Shown: positions 19,459-29,400 of the stretch, one piece after another | Layout: each line of letters begins with the position of its first letter | Numbering within the stretch: position 1 is the first letter of the stretch | Source of the DNA: Paracoccus saliphilus | GTDB taxonomy: Bacteria > Pseudomonadota > Alphaproteobacteria > Rhodobacterales > Rhodobacteraceae | NCBI GenBank assembly: GCA_003255745.1 | Contig: QKYL01000110.1 | Location: 1 to 64,000 of the forward strand | Reading direction: 5' to 3' | DNA: 64,000 nucleotides | The notes under the pieces: generated by a model | The model's database searches: none | The model's input: only the letters and a program-made list of their open reading frames with translations | Told to the model about the DNA's origin: nothing | Made by a program: the position numbers and the translations under genes

Positions 19459-19476
19459 GCGACGATTTCATGACAA
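19459..19476 (-). promoter_or_regulatory. Pho-box-like PhoB site before phoX
   Basis: On the minus strand TTGTCATGAAATCGTCGC resembles the 18-bp alphaproteobacterial Pho box, two CTGTCA-type heptamers in the same orientation separated by four bases; about 12 of 18 positions agree and TGTCAT is exact. It lies upstream of a gene family that is normally PhoB-controlled. Confidence 0.5.
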
Positions 19477-19489
19477 CCTGCGGGCGACA

Positions 19490-20416
19490 TCACAGGCCCA
19501 GGCAATGGCGCATGATCGCCTTCTGCGCGTGCAGCCGGTTCTCGGCCTCGTCGAAGATCACCGAATGCGGGCCGTCCATGATCTCGCTGGTGACCTCGTC
19601 GTCGCGATGCGCGGGCAGGCAGTGCATGAACAGCGCATCGGGCCGGGCCTTCTGCATCAGCGCGGCATTCACCTGGTATCCGCGCAGCTGGTTGTGGCGC
19701 CGCTCCTTGGCCGATTGCGGATCATGCATGCTGACCCAGGTGTCGGTCACAACCAGATCGGCGCCCACCACCGCCTTGTGCGGATCGCGCTCGATGGTGA
19801 TCGGGCGCCCTTGCGCCGCGGCATAATCCAGGCAGGCGCGTTCCGGGTCCAGCGGCGGCGGCCCGGTAAAGGTCAGGTCGAACCCGAACTGCCCCGCCGC
19901 ATGGGCAAAGCTCGCAAAGACATTGTTGCCGTCACCCGACCAGACGACCTTCTTGTCGCCGATAGGGCCGCGATGCTCCTCAAAGGTCATCACGTCGGCC
20001 ATGATCTGGCAGGGATGGGTGCGGTTGGTCAGCCCGTTGATGACCGGCACGGTGGCATGCTCGGCCATCTCCAGCAGCGTCGCCTCCTCAAAGGTGCGGA
20101 TCATGATCAGGTCGACATAGCGCGACAGCACGCGGGCGGTGTCGGCGATGGTCTCTCCGTGGCCCAGCTGCATCTCGGAGCCGGACAGGATCATCGTCTG
20201 GCCGCCCATCTGGCGCACGCCCATGTCAAAGCTGACGCGGGTCCGGGTCGAAGGCTTTTCAAAGATCAGCGCCACCATGCGCCCGGCCAGCGGCTGTTCG
20301 TCATCAAGGGTGCCCTTGGGCCGGCCGTTGCGGGCGGTCTTCATGGTGCGGGCCATGTCGATGATCGACCTCAGCGCCTCGCGGTCGGTGGTGTGGATAT
20401 CCAGGAAATGGGTCAT
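19490..20416 (-). CDS. argF: Ornithine carbamoyltransferase
   Basis: A 308-residue enzyme making citrulline from ornithine and carbamoyl phosphate in arginine synthesis. The carbamoyl-phosphate motif STRTR lies in [13 protein letters not shown] near residues 52-64; [16 protein letters not shown] near 125-140 has the HPCQ motif; and FMHCLPAHR near 262-270 holds the catalytic Cys-Leu-Pro loop binding ornithine. The start at 20416 gives normal length. Its leader GAAAGACAGACAG before the ATG is identical to that of leuA. The gene is downstream of argD on the same strand, with an acetyltransferase gene between them. Confidence 0.97.
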   Translation of the reverse strand: MTHFLDIHTTDREALRSIIDMARTMKTARNGRPKGTLDDEQPLAGRMVALIFEKPSTRTRVSFDMGVRQMGGQTMILSGSEMQLGHGETIADTARVLSRYVDLIMIRTFEEATLLEMAEHATVPVINGLTNRTHPCQIMADVMTFEEHRGPIGDKKVVWSGDGNNVFASFAHAAGQFGFDLTFTGPPPLDPERACLDYAAAQGRPITIERDPHKAVVGADLVVTDTWVSMHDPQSAKERRHNQLRGYQVNAALMQKARPDALFMHCLPAHRDDEVTSEIMDGPHSVIFDEAENRLHAQKAIMRHCLGL

Positions 20417-20516
20417 CTGTCTGTCTTTCGGCGATATCGGCCAAGCAAGCCTGCTTGCCACGGCGGGGTCAAGGGGGCGCAGCCTCCCTTCGCGGTTCTG
20501 GGCGGCAAGGATGCAG

Positions 20517-20996
20517 TTATCGTCGGCGCGTCATCACCCGGACCGGCTGGCCCGCCGCGTCGGGAAGGATCCGGTCGCCCGAAAAGCCCGCCTTCTCATA
20601 GGCCCGGATCGCGCGCAGGTTCCCGGAATCGGGATCTATCACCAACACCGGTGCCCGCGCCAGCAGCAGGTCGCCCAGCGCGCGCAGCCACTCTCCGCCC
20701 CGGCCCATCCCCTCGGGCGCGCCAAAGACGTCGATGGCGATGGCATCGGGGGGCAGGTCCGCGAAATGCGGCGCCGGCCAGTGATGCGCCGGATAATGCT
20801 GCGCATATCCCAGCGGCACCTCCCCCTCCATCGCGATCGCTTGCGTCATCGCGGCACGGTCCAGATCCTTGCGCAGCAGGCCCAGCTGATGCCGGGGGTC
20901 CGGCCACCAGCGGGCGACCTCGGGCCGCGCCAGCCAGAGGGCCAGCATCGGCAGGTCGCCCGGCGTGACGGGCCGGAACCGGATCTCAGACGGCAA
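20517..20996 (-). CDS. GNAT family N-acetyltransferase, AacA4/IucB-like
   Basis: A 159-residue GNAT-fold acetyltransferase in the Acetyltransf_8 group. The start has [25 protein letters not shown], typical of proteins related to aminoglycoside 6'-acetyltransferases and siderophore acetylases. The acetyl-CoA region is near residues 93-105 ([16 protein letters not shown]) and the C-terminal [16 protein letters not shown] near 127-142. Substrate cannot be deduced and antibiotic resistance should not be assumed. The start overlaps the end of argD by 11 bases and argF follows 100 bases later, so it sits inside the argD-argF transcription unit. Confidence 0.82.
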   Translation of the reverse strand: MPSEIRFRPVTPGDLPMLALWLARPEVARWWPDPRHQLGLLRKDLDRAAMTQAIAMEGEVPLGYAQHYPAHHWPAPHFADLPPDAIAIDVFGAPEGMGRGGEWLRALGDLLLARAPVLVIDPDSGNLRAIRAYEKAGFSGDRILPDAAGQPVRVMTRRR

Positions 20997-22158
20997 GGCT
21001 GGCCGCCGCCCGATCCAACCGCGCCACGGCCTCGGCGATCTCGTCGTCGGCGATGTTCAGCGGCGGCAGCAGGCGCAGCGTGTCGTCGGCCGCAGGCACG
21101 GTCAGGATCTGCTGGTCATAGCCCGCCTTGACCAGATCCGCCGGTGCCACGCGGCATTTCAGCCCCAGCATCAGCCCCTGGCCCCGGACACCCTCGAACA
21201 CCTGCGGATGGGCCGCGACCAGCCCCTCCAGCTTCTGGCGGAACAGCGCACCCTTGCGGTTCACCTCGGCCAGAAAGGCCGGATCGGCCACGATCTCCAT
21301 CACCCGCGCGCCCACCGCGCAGGCCAGCGGGTTGCCGCCATAGGTCGACCCGTGCGTGCCCGCCACCATGCCCGCCGCGGCGGCCTCGGTGGCCAGCACG
21401 GCACCCAGCGGAAAGCCCCCGCCGATGCCCTTGGCGACCATCATGATGTCGGGTTCGATCCCCGCATATTCATGTGCGAACAGCCGCCCCGTCCGGCCCA
21501 TGCCGCATTGCACCTCGTCCAGGACCAGCAGCGCGCCGGTCCGGTCGCACAGCTCGCGCAGCCCCTGCAGGCAGACGTCGGGCAGCGGGCGGATGCCCCC
21601 CTCGCCCTGCACCGGCTCGACCAGGATCGCGGCGGTGCGGTCGCTGACGGCCGCCTTCAGCGCCTCGTGATCGCCAAAGGGCAGCACGCGGAACCCCGGC
21701 ATCAGCGGGCCGAACCCCTTGACCATCTTCTCGGCCCCCGATGCGGCAATGGCCCCGGTCGACCGGCCGTGGAACGCCCCTTCAAAAGTCAGGATCTCGA
21801 TCCGCTCAGGATCTCCTGCATGGTGCCAATGCTTGCGGACCATCTTGATCGCCAGCTCGGCCGCCTCGGTGCCGGAATTGGTGAAGAACACCGTGTCCGC
21901 AAAGGTGGCATCGACCAGCAGATCGGCCAGCCGCTCCTGCTCGGGGATCTGGTACAGGTTCGATACATGCCAGATGCGCCCCGCCTGCGCCGTCAGCGCG
22001 GCCACCAGTTCGGGGTTCGCATGCCCCAAAACGTTGACCGCGATGCCCGCGCCCAGGTCCAGGTATCGCGTCCCGTCGGCGGTCAGGGCCCAGGCCCCTT
22101 CGCCACGTTCAAAGGCCAGGGGTGCGCGATTATAGGTCGGCAGAACGTGCGAAATCAT
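20986..22158 (-). CDS. argD: Acetylornithine/succinyldiaminopimelate aminotransferase
   Basis: A 390-residue class III PLP aminotransferase for N-acetylornithine in arginine synthesis, usually also serving succinyldiaminopimelate in lysine synthesis. Motifs: [20 protein letters not shown] near residues 92-111, [12 protein letters not shown] near 126-137, [12 protein letters not shown] near 182-193, [16 protein letters not shown] near 209-224, and [16 protein letters not shown] near 237-252 where the lysine binds PLP. The opening [23 protein letters not shown] segment is typical of ArgD rather than GABA or ornithine aminotransferase. It is first in the argD-GNAT-argF order on the minus strand. 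Confidence 0.95.
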   Translation of the reverse strand: MISHVLPTYNRAPLAFERGEGAWALTADGTRYLDLGAGIAVNVLGHANPELVAALTAQAGRIWHVSNLYQIPEQERLADLLVDATFADTVFFTNSGTEAAELAIKMVRKHWHHAGDPERIEILTFEGAFHGRSTGAIAASGAEKMVKGFGPLMPGFRVLPFGDHEALKAAVSDRTAAILVEPVQGEGGIRPLPDVCLQGLRELCDRTGALLVLDEVQCGMGRTGRLFAHEYAGIEPDIMMVAKGIGGGFPLGAVLATEAAAAGMVAGTHGSTYGGNPLACAVGARVMEIVADPAFLAEVNRKGALFRQKLEGLVAAHPQVFEGVRGQGLMLGLKCRVAPADLVKAGYDQQILTVPAADDTLRLLPPLNIADDEIAEAVARLDRAAASLAV

Positions 22159-22301
22159 GGCGGATTCCCCGAATTGTCAGAACAGGATGTGAAGGGCGGG
22201 CAGGATCGGACGGTGACGGAACGTCAACGTCGGGAACGGGCACGAAGGGCGGTCCAGGCGATCATGGGCCCTGCCATAGCGGCAAAGCCCACTTGGCGCA
22301 A

Positions 22302-23144
22302 TCACGGTTTCATCCGATAGCCAGTTTTCAGCCAGCGCAGCGCCAGCGCCAGGACCAGCAAGACAACTGCCCCGCAGATCAGGAACCCGCGCAGCGGCGG
22401 CGCGTCGCTGACCCCGGTCACGCCGTACCGCGCCCCGTCGATCAGGTAAAAGACCGGGTTCCAGTGCGACAGCGTGTTGAACGGCTCGGGCAGGGCATCG
22501 ACGGAATAGAAGGTGCCGGACAGAAAGCTCAGCGGCGTGATGATGAAATTGGTGATCGCCGCCATCTGGTCGAACTTTTGCGCCATGATGCCGGCCAGGA
22601 TCCCCAGCCCCCCCATCAGCAGCGCCGCCAGCAGCACAAATGCCAGCGTCCACAGAGGATGGGCGATGCCGCGCCCGGTCACCAGCACCATTCCGGTGCC
22701 GATCACCGTGGCCACCAGCCCCGCCCGCACGACCGACCCGGTCAGGTAACCCGCCAGCAGCTCGGCCCCTGACAGGGGCGGCATCAGCGTGTCCACGATA
22801 TTGCCCTGCACCTTGGCGGCGGTGATCGAGCTTGACGTGTTGGCAAAGGCGTTCTGGATCACCGTCATCATCAGGATGCCCGGCCCCAGAAAAACCAGAT
22901 AGGGCAGGCCCATGATCTGCCCCCGTCCCTGACCCAGCGCCAGCGCAAAGACCACCACGAACAGGCCCGCCGTCATCAGCGGCGCGAATATCGTCTGCTG
23001 CCAGACCGCCATGAAGCGCATGACCTCGCGCGTGGCCAGGGTCCGCAGTCCCAGCCAGTTGACGCGGCCGAAACGGCGCACGCCCATGGGCCGGTCCGGG
23101 ACCCTCTCTGCGGGGGTGGGTTCGGCGATTGTCCGGAAGGTCAT
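22302..23144 (-). CDS. ABC-2 type transporter permease
   Basis: A 280-residue membrane protein of the ABC-2 permease family, with six predicted helices starting near residue 45 (FMAVWQQTIFAPLMTAGLFVVVFALALG) and the conserved stretch VDTLMPPLSGAELLAGYLTGS near 118-138. The segment FLSGTFYSVDALPEPFNTLSHWNPVFYLIDGARYG near 205-240 is the ABC-2 signature loop and is common to YadH/NodJ-like exporters. AAGGA before the ATG at 23144 supports the start. No ATPase partner is adjacent, so it must pair with one encoded elsewhere. Substrate unknown; lipid or polysaccharide export is a family-level possibility. Confidence 0.85.
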   Translation of the reverse strand: MTFRTIAEPTPAERVPDRPMGVRRFGRVNWLGLRTLATREVMRFMAVWQQTIFAPLMTAGLFVVVFALALGQGRGQIMGLPYLVFLGPGILMMTVIQNAFANTSSSITAAKVQGNIVDTLMPPLSGAELLAGYLTGSVVRAGLVATVIGTGMVLVTGRGIAHPLWTLAFVLLAALLMGGLGILAGIMAQKFDQMAAITNFIITPLSFLSGTFYSVDALPEPFNTLSHWNPVFYLIDGARYGVTGVSDAPPLRGFLICGAVVLLVLALALRWLKTGYRMKP

Positions 23145-23261
23145 CTGGCGGTCCTTGAATTTCTGCGCTTCGGCGGCTAAATCTCGGCATCCCGTTTCTG
23201 ACGGGACCAATCGAAGGTTTCAAGATGGGGCGGCAGGTCAGACCCGCCCGGAAAGGCAGCC

Positions 23262-23882
23262 ATGTCCTGGACGGATGAACGTGTCGAGACGCTGAAGCGC
23301 ATGTGGTCCGAGGGTCAATCGGCCAGCGCCATCGCAAAGGAACTGGGCGGGGTGACCCGCAACGCGGTCATCGGCAAGGTCCACCGCCTGGGCCTGTCGA
23401 ACCGCAACGACGAGGCCGAGGCCGCCCCCGCGCCCCAGCCCGCCCCCGAACCGGTGGCCGAGAAAAAGCCCGCAAAGCCCGCGCCCCAGCCGGCGGCGGC
23501 CAGTGCAGCACCCGCCGCCGCCCCCGAGCCCGCCGAGCGCCTGCCCGAGCCCGAGCCGATCGAGCCTGCAGCCGTGCAGCCCGCCTTCACGCCCGTGCCG
23601 CGCCGCCCGATCGTGCCTGCGGGCCAGCCTCTGCCGCCGCAACCTTCGGCCAACGAGATCAGCCCAGAGGCGCTGGCCTCGGTCCGCGAGGTGGAAAAGC
23701 GCGCCCGCAAGCTGACCCTGATGGAGCTGACCGAGCGGACCTGCAAATGGCCCATCGGCGACCCGGCCACTGACAAATTTTGGTTCTGCGGCCTGCCATC
23801 GGTCGCGGGCAAGCCCTATTGCGAGGCGCATGTCGGCGTCGCCTTCCAGCCAATGAGCTCGCGCCGCGACCGCCGTCGCTGA
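23262..23882 (+). CDS. gcrA: Cell cycle regulator GcrA
   Basis: A 206-residue alphaproteobacterial regulator that joins the sigma-70 holoenzyme at promoters methylated by CcrM at GANTC. The N-terminal DNA-binding part is very conserved, MSWTDERVETLKRMWSEGQ then SAIAKELGGVTRNAVIGKVHRLGL. Residues 50-140 are a Pro/Ala/Glu-rich linker, and the C-terminal sigma-binding region has LTLMELTERTCKWPIGDP followed by FWFCGLPSVAGKPYCEAHVGVAFQP. Length is typical. The gene diverges from the ABC-2 permease gene and ends in a strong terminator. Confidence 0.96.
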   Translation: MSWTDERVETLKRMWSEGQSASAIAKELGGVTRNAVIGKVHRLGLSNRNDEAEAAPAPQPAPEPVAEKKPAKPAPQPAAASAAPAAAPEPAERLPEPEPIEPAAVQPAFTPVPRRPIVPAGQPLPPQPSANEISPEALASVREVEKRARKLTLMELTERTCKWPIGDPATDKFWFCGLPSVAGKPYCEAHVGVAFQPMSSRRDRRR

Positions 23883-23901
23883 CCTCGCCGCCATCCATGA
23901 C

Positions 23902-23928
23902 AAAGGCCGCCCCAAAAAGGCGGCCTTT
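23902..23928 (+). terminator. Terminator after gcrA
   Basis: A perfect ten-base-pair stem (23902-23911 with 23919-23928) and seven-base A-rich loop, ending in TTT. Because both ends are A/T-rich it may also serve the convergent small gene at 23955-24128. Confidence 0.75.
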
Positions 23929-23954
23929 CGCATTTCCGGGGCCGGTGAATTCTG

Positions 23955-24128
23955 TCACCGCCGGTTGCCGGGGAACCACATGGCCATCCAGGCGTCGGTC
24001 CAGGCCTTCTGCCATTCCTGCATCATCTGGGTCTGGGTCTTGTTCATCTCGGACATCATCTGTCCGCGCGCGGCGCCGGTCATGCTGTTGGCAGCCGACA
24101 GCCAGGCGCTCATCCATGGGTTTTTCAT
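23955..24128 (-). CDS. Small Met/Trp-rich protein of unknown function
   Basis: A 57-residue protein with nine methionines and six tryptophans, mostly in one amphipathic helix: MKNPWMSAWLSAANSM at the start and MQEWQKAWTDAWMAMWF at the end. I do not recognise a named family; the pattern resembles small conserved alphaproteobacterial proteins often left as hypothetical, and the QKAWTDAW repeats recall phasin-like surface helices. The ATG at 24128 has AGAGAG seven bases upstream. Further upstream is a GGAAC-N16-GGTT sequence at the right distance for an EcfG promoter, so a stress-induced role is possible. It is convergent with gcrA and has no operon partner. Confidence 0.6.
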   Translation of the reverse strand: MKNPWMSAWLSAANSMTGAARGQMMSEMNKTQTQMMQEWQKAWTDAWMAMWFPGNRR

Positions 24129-24169
24129 GTCGCTCTCTCTTGTTCGGGTGAAGGGGGGGCCTTTGGCAC

Positions 24170-24194
24170 AACCCCTAGGGGCCGCGACAGTTCC
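24170..24194 (-). promoter_or_regulatory. EcfG-like promoter candidate before the small Met/Trp protein
   Basis: On the minus strand GGAAC (24194-24190), a 16-base spacer and GGTT (24173-24170) lie 41 bases before the ATG at 24128. The -10 box has G in place of the usual first C, as in the katE candidate. Confidence 0.35.
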
Positions 24195-24419
24195 GGCCGG
24201 CACGGCCACGCCGTTGCCGCAGGTCCTGACGATCCGTTTACCGGGTAGCCGCAAGCGGTGTACATCCCGTGCATCCCCGGTGCATGCCCGGTGCGCATCC
24301 CGCGGCCAGCCCCTTTGCCGTCCCTTGACCGTTGCATGCACCCGCCGTCCAACGCGCGCCACACTTTCCAACCCCGCGCAACAGGGCTAGAGATGCGCGA
24401 CCCCGAAAGGACGCATGCA

Positions 24420-26138
24420 ATGGCCCGCCACCTCATCACCTCTGCCCTGCCCTATATCAACGGCATCAAGCATCTGGGGAACCTTGTCGGTTCCCAGCTG
24501 CCGGCCGACCTTTATGCGCGTTACCTGCGGGCGCGGGGCCACGAGGTGATGTTCATCTGCGCGACCGACGAACACGGCACGCCCGCAGAACTGGCCGCCG
24601 CCAAGACCGGCGAGGCCGTGGCCGACTACTGCGCGCGGATGCACGGCGTCCAGACCGCGCTGGCCGACGGGTTCGGGCTGTCCTTCGACCATTACGGCCG
24701 GTCGTCCAGCGACCGCAACCGACGCCTGACCCAGCATTTCGCGGGCCGCCTGGCCGACCAGGGTTACATCCGCGAAGTCGTCGAAAAGCAAATTTATTCC
24801 CATGCCGATGGTCGCTTCCTGCCGGACCGCTACATTGAGGGGACCTGCCCCAATTGCGGCTATGACAAGGCCCGCGGCGACCAGTGCGAGAACTGCACCA
24901 AGCAGCTGGACCCCACCGACCTGATCGACCCGCGCAGCGCCATTTCGGGCAGCACCGACCTGGAAGTGCGCGAAACGAAACACCTCTACCTGCGCCAATC
25001 AGCGCTGAAGGGCGACATCGCCGCCTGGATCGACGCCAAGGCCGATTGGCCCATCCTGACCACGTCCATCGCCCGCAAATGGCTGAACGATGGCGACGGG
25101 CTGCAGGACCGCGGCATCACCCGCGACCTGGACTGGGGCGTGCCGGTGAAACGCGGCGATGCCGACTGGCCGGGGATGGAGGGCAAGGTCTTCTACGTCT
25201 GGTTCGACGCGCCCATTGAATATATTGCGGCCACCGCCGAATGGGCCGACGCAGAGGGTCTGGACGACAACGCATGGCGCCGCTGGTGGCGCCTGGACGA
25301 AGGCGCGGAGGACGTGACCTATACCCAGTTCATGGGGAAGGACAACGTGCCCTTCCACACTCTCTCCTTCCCCGCGACCCTGATCGGCTCGGGTGAGCCG
25401 TGGAAGATGGTCGACTACATCAAATCCTTCAATTACCTAAATTATCAGGGCGGACAGTTCAGCACGTCGCAGGGCCGCGGCGTCTTCATGGACCACGCGC
25501 TGGACATCCTGCCCGCCGATTACTGGCGCTGGTGGCTCTTGTCCCACGCCCCCGAATCCGGCGACAGCGAATTCACGTGGGAGAATTTCCAGCAATCGGT
25601 GAACAAGGACCTGGCCGACGTGCTGGGCAACTTCGTCAGCCGCATCACCAAATTCTGCCGCAGCAAGTTCGGCGAGGTTGTCCCCGAAGCCTCCGCCTAC
25701 GGCCCGGAGGAACAGGCCCTGATCCAGGCCCTGACCACCCGCATCCGCGCCTATGAAGGCTACATGGAGGCGATGGAGGTCCGCAAGGCCGCCTCCGAAT
25801 TGCGCGCCATCTGGGTCCTGGGCAACGAATACCTGCAATCCGCCGCGCCCTGGACGGTCTTCAAGACCGAACCTGAACGCGCGGCCATGCAGGTGCGCAT
25901 GGGCCTGAACCTGGTGCGCCTCTATGCCATCCTCTCGGCCCCGTTCATCCCCTTTGCCTCGCGCGCCATGCTGGAGGGGATGGCCGTGTCCGATGCGTCC
26001 TGGCCCGCCGATGTTCCCGCCGCACTTTCGGCCCTGCCGGCGGGCCATGCCTTCACCGTTCCCGAAGTTCTCTTTGCCAAGATCAGCGACGACGACCGCG
26101 TGGAATGGGAACAGCGGTTCAGCGGCACCCGCGCCTGA
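24420..26138 (+). CDS. metG: Methionine--tRNA ligase
   Basis: A 572-residue class I aminoacyl-tRNA synthetase. The HIGH-type motif is in [16 protein letters not shown] near residues 13-28. A zinc knuckle with four cysteines is near 143-160 ([17 protein letters not shown]). The KMSKS-type loop is FSTSQGRG near 343-350, the variant seen in this group of enzymes. [11 protein letters not shown] and the anticodon domain with [13 protein letters not shown] near 470 follow. The start at 24420 has AAAGGA nine bases upstream; longer in-frame readings upstream are not credible. No C-terminal EMAP domain is present, which is normal for this form. Confidence 0.96.
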   Translation: MARHLITSALPYINGIKHLGNLVGSQLPADLYARYLRARGHEVMFICATDEHGTPAELAAAKTGEAVADYCARMHGVQTALADGFGLSFDHYGRSSSDRNRRLTQHFAGRLADQGYIREVVEKQIYSHADGRFLPDRYIEGTCPNCGYDKARGDQCENCTKQLDPTDLIDPRSAISGSTDLEVRETKHLYLRQSALKGDIAAWIDAKADWPILTTSIARKWLNDGDGLQDRGITRDLDWGVPVKRGDADWPGMEGKVFYVWFDAPIEYIAATAEWADAEGLDDNAWRRWWRLDEGAEDVTYTQFMGKDNVPFHTLSFPATLIGSGEPWKMVDYIKSFNYLNYQGGQFSTSQGRGVFMDHALDILPADYWRWWLLSHAPESGDSEFTWENFQQSVNKDLADVLGNFVSRITKFCRSKFGEVVPEASAYGPEEQALIQALTTRIRAYEGYMEAMEVRKAASELRAIWVLGNEYLQSAAPWTVFKTEPERAAMQVRMGLNLVRLYAILSAPFIPFASRAMLEGMAVSDASWPADVPAALSALPAGHAFTVPEVLFAKISDDDRVEWEQRFSGTRA

Positions 26139-26341
26139 CACACATACAGGGGACGGCGAGGCCCCTTGCCGCCCCACCCGCCGGCGCTATCTCCGGCACA
26201 TACCCAGGCAAGCGGCTTTTCCCTCTGGCTGCGGCCCCCAGGCACAAGGCGCGCCACTGGTGCTTCGTCTCCGGACTGGCCGGTGGACTTTCCTCCCTCG
26301 GACGGGTTTAGTCGAGCCGACCAGCAGAAACGGAGACGCGG

Positions 26342-27265
26342 ATGACCCATTGCATCCTGATCGGAGCCCCCGTGGACGAGGGGCAGCGCCGTCCCGGCTG
26401 CCTGATGGGCCCCGCCGCCTATCGCACGGCGGGCATCGCCGGCACGCTCAGCACGCTTGGCCACAGTGTCGAGGATCGTGGCGATGTCGCGTCCGCGCCC
26501 CTGGGCCAGCACGTCTGCGACAATCCGGCGGTCCACCATCTGGCCGAAACCATCGCCTGGACACAGGCACTGTCGGATGCCACCCAAGCCGCGTTGCCCG
26601 ATGGCCTGCCGATCATCATGGGCGGGGACCATTCGCTTGCCCTGGGCTCGGTGGCAGGCGCCGCCCGCCATGCCGCAGGCATTGGCCGGCCGCAATTCGT
26701 CATCTGGCTGGACGCGCACAGCGATTTCCACACCGTGGCCTCGACCACCTCGGGCAACCTGCATGGCACGCCCATGGCCTATGCCAGCGGTCTGCCGGGC
26801 TTCGACCCCTTCCCGCCCTTCCCCGCCCCGATCCCGGGCGAGAATATCTGCATGTTCGGCATCCGCAGCGTCGATCCCGCCGAACTGGCCGCGATGCAGC
26901 CGACCGAGATCACCGTGAACGACATGCGGGTGCTGGACGAACAGGGCATCGTCGCGCCGCTGCGGGCCTTCCTGGACCGGGTGCGGGCCGCAGACGGGCT
27001 GCTGCATGTCAGCCTGGACGTCGATTTCCTCGACCCCTCGATCGCGCCCGCCGTGGGCACCACCGTTCCCGGCGGCGCCACCTTCCGCGAGGCGCATCTG
27101 GTCATGGAACTGCTGCACGAATCGGGCCTGGTCACATCGCTCGATCTGGTCGAGCTGAACCCGTTCTTGGACGAACGCGGCCGGACGGCCAAGCTGATGG
27201 TGGATCTGGTGGGCAGCCTCATGGGCCGAAAGGTCTTTGACCGCCCGACCCGCAGCTATGGCTGA
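26342..27265 (+). CDS. rocF: Arginase
   Basis: A 307-residue ureohydrolase that splits arginine to ornithine and urea using two manganese ions. Metal-binding motifs are MGGDHSLALGS near residues 97-107, WLDAHSDFHTV near 125-135 (arginases usually have DAHTDIN; Ser and Phe are conservative changes), and SLDVDFLDPSIAPAVGTTVPGG near 224-245. GNLHGTPMAYASGLPG near 140-155 has the HG-x-P loop of arginases, which favours arginase over agmatinase. The opening LIGAPVDEGQRRPGCLMGP is also arginase-like. It stands alone between metG and katE, convergent with katE. Confidence 0.9.
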   Translation: MTHCILIGAPVDEGQRRPGCLMGPAAYRTAGIAGTLSTLGHSVEDRGDVASAPLGQHVCDNPAVHHLAETIAWTQALSDATQAALPDGLPIIMGGDHSLALGSVAGAARHAAGIGRPQFVIWLDAHSDFHTVASTTSGNLHGTPMAYASGLPGFDPFPPFPAPIPGENICMFGIRSVDPAELAAMQPTEITVNDMRVLDEQGIVAPLRAFLDRVRAADGLLHVSLDVDFLDPSIAPAVGTTVPGGATFREAHLVMELLHESGLVTSLDLVELNPFLDERGRTAKLMVDLVGSLMGRKVFDRPTRSYG

Positions 27266-27346
27266 AGCGCGCCAGGCACCGGCGCCCCTCTTCTTTGGGA
27301 AAACACCCCGTGTGGGTCCGGGAGCACGAAGCCCCCGGCACCGTTT

Positions 27347-29371
27347 TCACCAGAGTTTGGCCTCGCGGTCGTAATACCGCCGGCAGGCCGCCTTGACAAA
27401 GGCATCGGGCGCCAGCCCCGGCACGCCTTCGTCCTTCTCGACCCCAGCCGCCATCAGCAAGGCGGTGGCGTTCTCATCCGCGCCGATCGCCTTCATGTGC
27501 GCGAATGCGTCCGAGACGAAATCGATGGCCGGCTTGTACTTGGCCAGCTTCGCCGCGTCATCGGCCGAGATCACCAGCGCCACCGCGTCGAACAGCACCG
27601 AGGGCGATCCCGCCAGCTGCGCCTCGGCCTTGCCGCGCTCCTTCGCGATCAGGGCCACACTGCCGCCTTCGGCCTCGATCGCCGCCTTCAGCGCCTCGAC
27701 CTTGGACCGATCCCCGCCATCGCCGATCAGGATGCCGACCTTGCGCCCCTTCAGCGTGTATTTCGCGCTTTTCGCAATCGACAGCGCATCCGAAGGGGCC
27801 ATGTCGACCGGCTCGCGGAAGGGTGTGGCGGCATCCGGCAGGTCCTCGGCCAGCCCTTCGGCGACCATCTCGGCCAGATCCTCGTCGATGACCCTCAGAT
27901 GTCCCAGCATGCGCTGGATCACGTGGCCCAGACCCACCTTCGACAGCTCGAAGGTGATGGCATCCGCGATATGGCGCTGCTCGACCTCTGTCTGGCTGCG
28001 ATAGAACATCCGCGCCTGGCTGTAGTGGTCGCCGAACAGTTCGGGCCGGACGCGCAGCTTCTGGTCGGGCTGGTTGCCCAGGTCGGTCATTGACTTGACG
28101 GTGGCAAAGCCGCGATCAATCGCACGGGGACCCGTCTCCTCGCCCGCCTCGTCAAGGCTGTTCGGTTCATAGTTGGCGCGACCCTTCGGAACAGCCATCT
28201 GCATCATCCCGTCGCGCTGAAAGTTGTGCATCGGGCATTTCGGCGCGTTGATCGGAAGCTGGTGAAAGTTCACCGTGCCAAGCCGCGACTTCTGCGTATC
28301 CAGATAGCTGAACAGCCGCCCCTGCAGCAGCGGGTCGTCGGTGAAATCGATGCCGGGAACGATATTGGCAGGGCAGAAGGCCACCTGCTCCGTCTCGGCA
28401 AAGAAGTTGTCGGGGTTGCGGTCCAGAACCATGCGCCCGACGATGCGGACGGGGATGTCCTCCTCGGGGATCAGCTTGGTCGCGTCCAGCACGTCATAGG
28501 GCTGGCGGGCGGCCCATTCCGCGTCGAATGTCTGGATGCCCAGGTCCCATTCGGGATAATCGCCCGCCTCGATTGCCTCCCACAGGTCCTGGCGGTGGTA
28601 ATCCTGGTTGGCGCCCGCCGTCTTGACGGCTTCGTTCCAGACCTGGCTCTGCAGGCCAAGACGCGGCTTCCAGTGGAACTTGACAAAGGTGGACTTGCCT
28701 TCGTCATTCACCAGACGGAAGGTGTGGATGCCAAAACCCTCGATCATGCGCAGGCTGCGCGGAATGCCGCGATCCGACATCGCCCACATGATCATGTGCA
28801 TCGATTCCGGCATCAGCGACACGAAATCCCAGAAGGTGTCATGGGCGCTGGCAGCCTGGGGATAGCCGCGGTCGGCTTCCATCTTCACTGCGTGGATCAG
28901 GTCGGGAAACTTGATCGCGTCCTGGATGAAGAAAACCGGAATGTCGTTGCCGACCAGGTCCCAGTTGCCTTCCTCGGTATAGAACTTGACCGCGAAACCG
29001 CGCACGTCGCGGGGCGTATCCACGCTGCCGGCCCCGCCGGCGACGGTGGAAAATCGGGTAAAGACCGGCACACGGCCCTTCTTTGACAGCAGACTGGCCC
29101 GGGTCAGTTCGGGGATCGGATCGGTGCATTCAAAATAGCCATGCGCCCCGGACCCGCGCGCATGGACGATCCGCTCGGGGATGCGTTCGTGGTCGAAGTG
29201 AAAGATCTTCTCGCGCAGGACGAAATCCTCCAGCAGCGTCGGCCCGCGCGCGCCCGCCTTGAGGCTGTTCTGGTTATCCGAGACGGGAATTCCCTGGTTG
29301 GTCGTCAGGGTTTCTCCGCCGCGCTGGTGCAGTTCGCCGCCTTCGCCCTGCGTCTGGCTGATCCGGGACAT
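27347..29371 (-). CDS. katE: Catalase HPII (large-subunit, monofunctional)
   Basis: A 674-residue large-subunit catalase that dismutates hydrogen peroxide. The catalytic histidine is in [15 protein letters not shown] near residues 66-80, the active-site asparagine in [17 protein letters not shown] near 135-151, and the heme-ligand tyrosine in [15 protein letters not shown] near 350-364. The C-terminal 150 residues form the flavodoxin/DJ-1-like domain typical of HPII ([21 protein letters not shown]). CAGGAGGACACC before the ATG fixes the start. A GGAAC-N16-GGTT sequence 30-54 bases upstream suggests general-stress control. It is convergent with rocF. Confidence 0.96.
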   Translation of the reverse strand: MSRISQTQGEGGELHQRGGETLTTNQGIPVSDNQNSLKAGARGPTLLEDFVLREKIFHFDHERIPERIVHARGSGAHGYFECTDPIPELTRASLLSKKGRVPVFTRFSTVAGGAGSVDTPRDVRGFAVKFYTEEGNWDLVGNDIPVFFIQDAIKFPDLIHAVKMEADRGYPQAASAHDTFWDFVSLMPESMHMIMWAMSDRGIPRSLRMIEGFGIHTFRLVNDEGKSTFVKFHWKPRLGLQSQVWNEAVKTAGANQDYHRQDLWEAIEAGDYPEWDLGIQTFDAEWAARQPYDVLDATKLIPEEDIPVRIVGRMVLDRNPDNFFAETEQVAFCPANIVPGIDFTDDPLLQGRLFSYLDTQKSRLGTVNFHQLPINAPKCPMHNFQRDGMMQMAVPKGRANYEPNSLDEAGEETGPRAIDRGFATVKSMTDLGNQPDQKLRVRPELFGDHYSQARMFYRSQTEVEQRHIADAITFELSKVGLGHVIQRMLGHLRVIDEDLAEMVAEGLAEDLPDAATPFREPVDMAPSDALSIAKSAKYTLKGRKVGILIGDGGDRSKVEALKAAIEAEGGSVALIAKERGKAEAQLAGSPSVLFDAVALVISADDAAKLAKYKPAIDFVSDAFAHMKAIGADENATALLMAAGVEKDEGVPGLAPDAFVKAACRRYYDREAKLW

Positions 29372-29400
29372 GGTGTCCTCCTGTATCCGGTGTCCGGCAC

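Noticed and set aside
17890..19473. A 527-residue open frame on the plus strand
   Set aside because: Antisense to phoX, His/Gln-rich with no known domain. GC-bias artefact.
24129..24419. SAM or methionine riboswitch upstream of metG
   Set aside because: No conserved core of SAM-I, SAM-II or SAM-V was seen, only short repeats and GC-rich stems.
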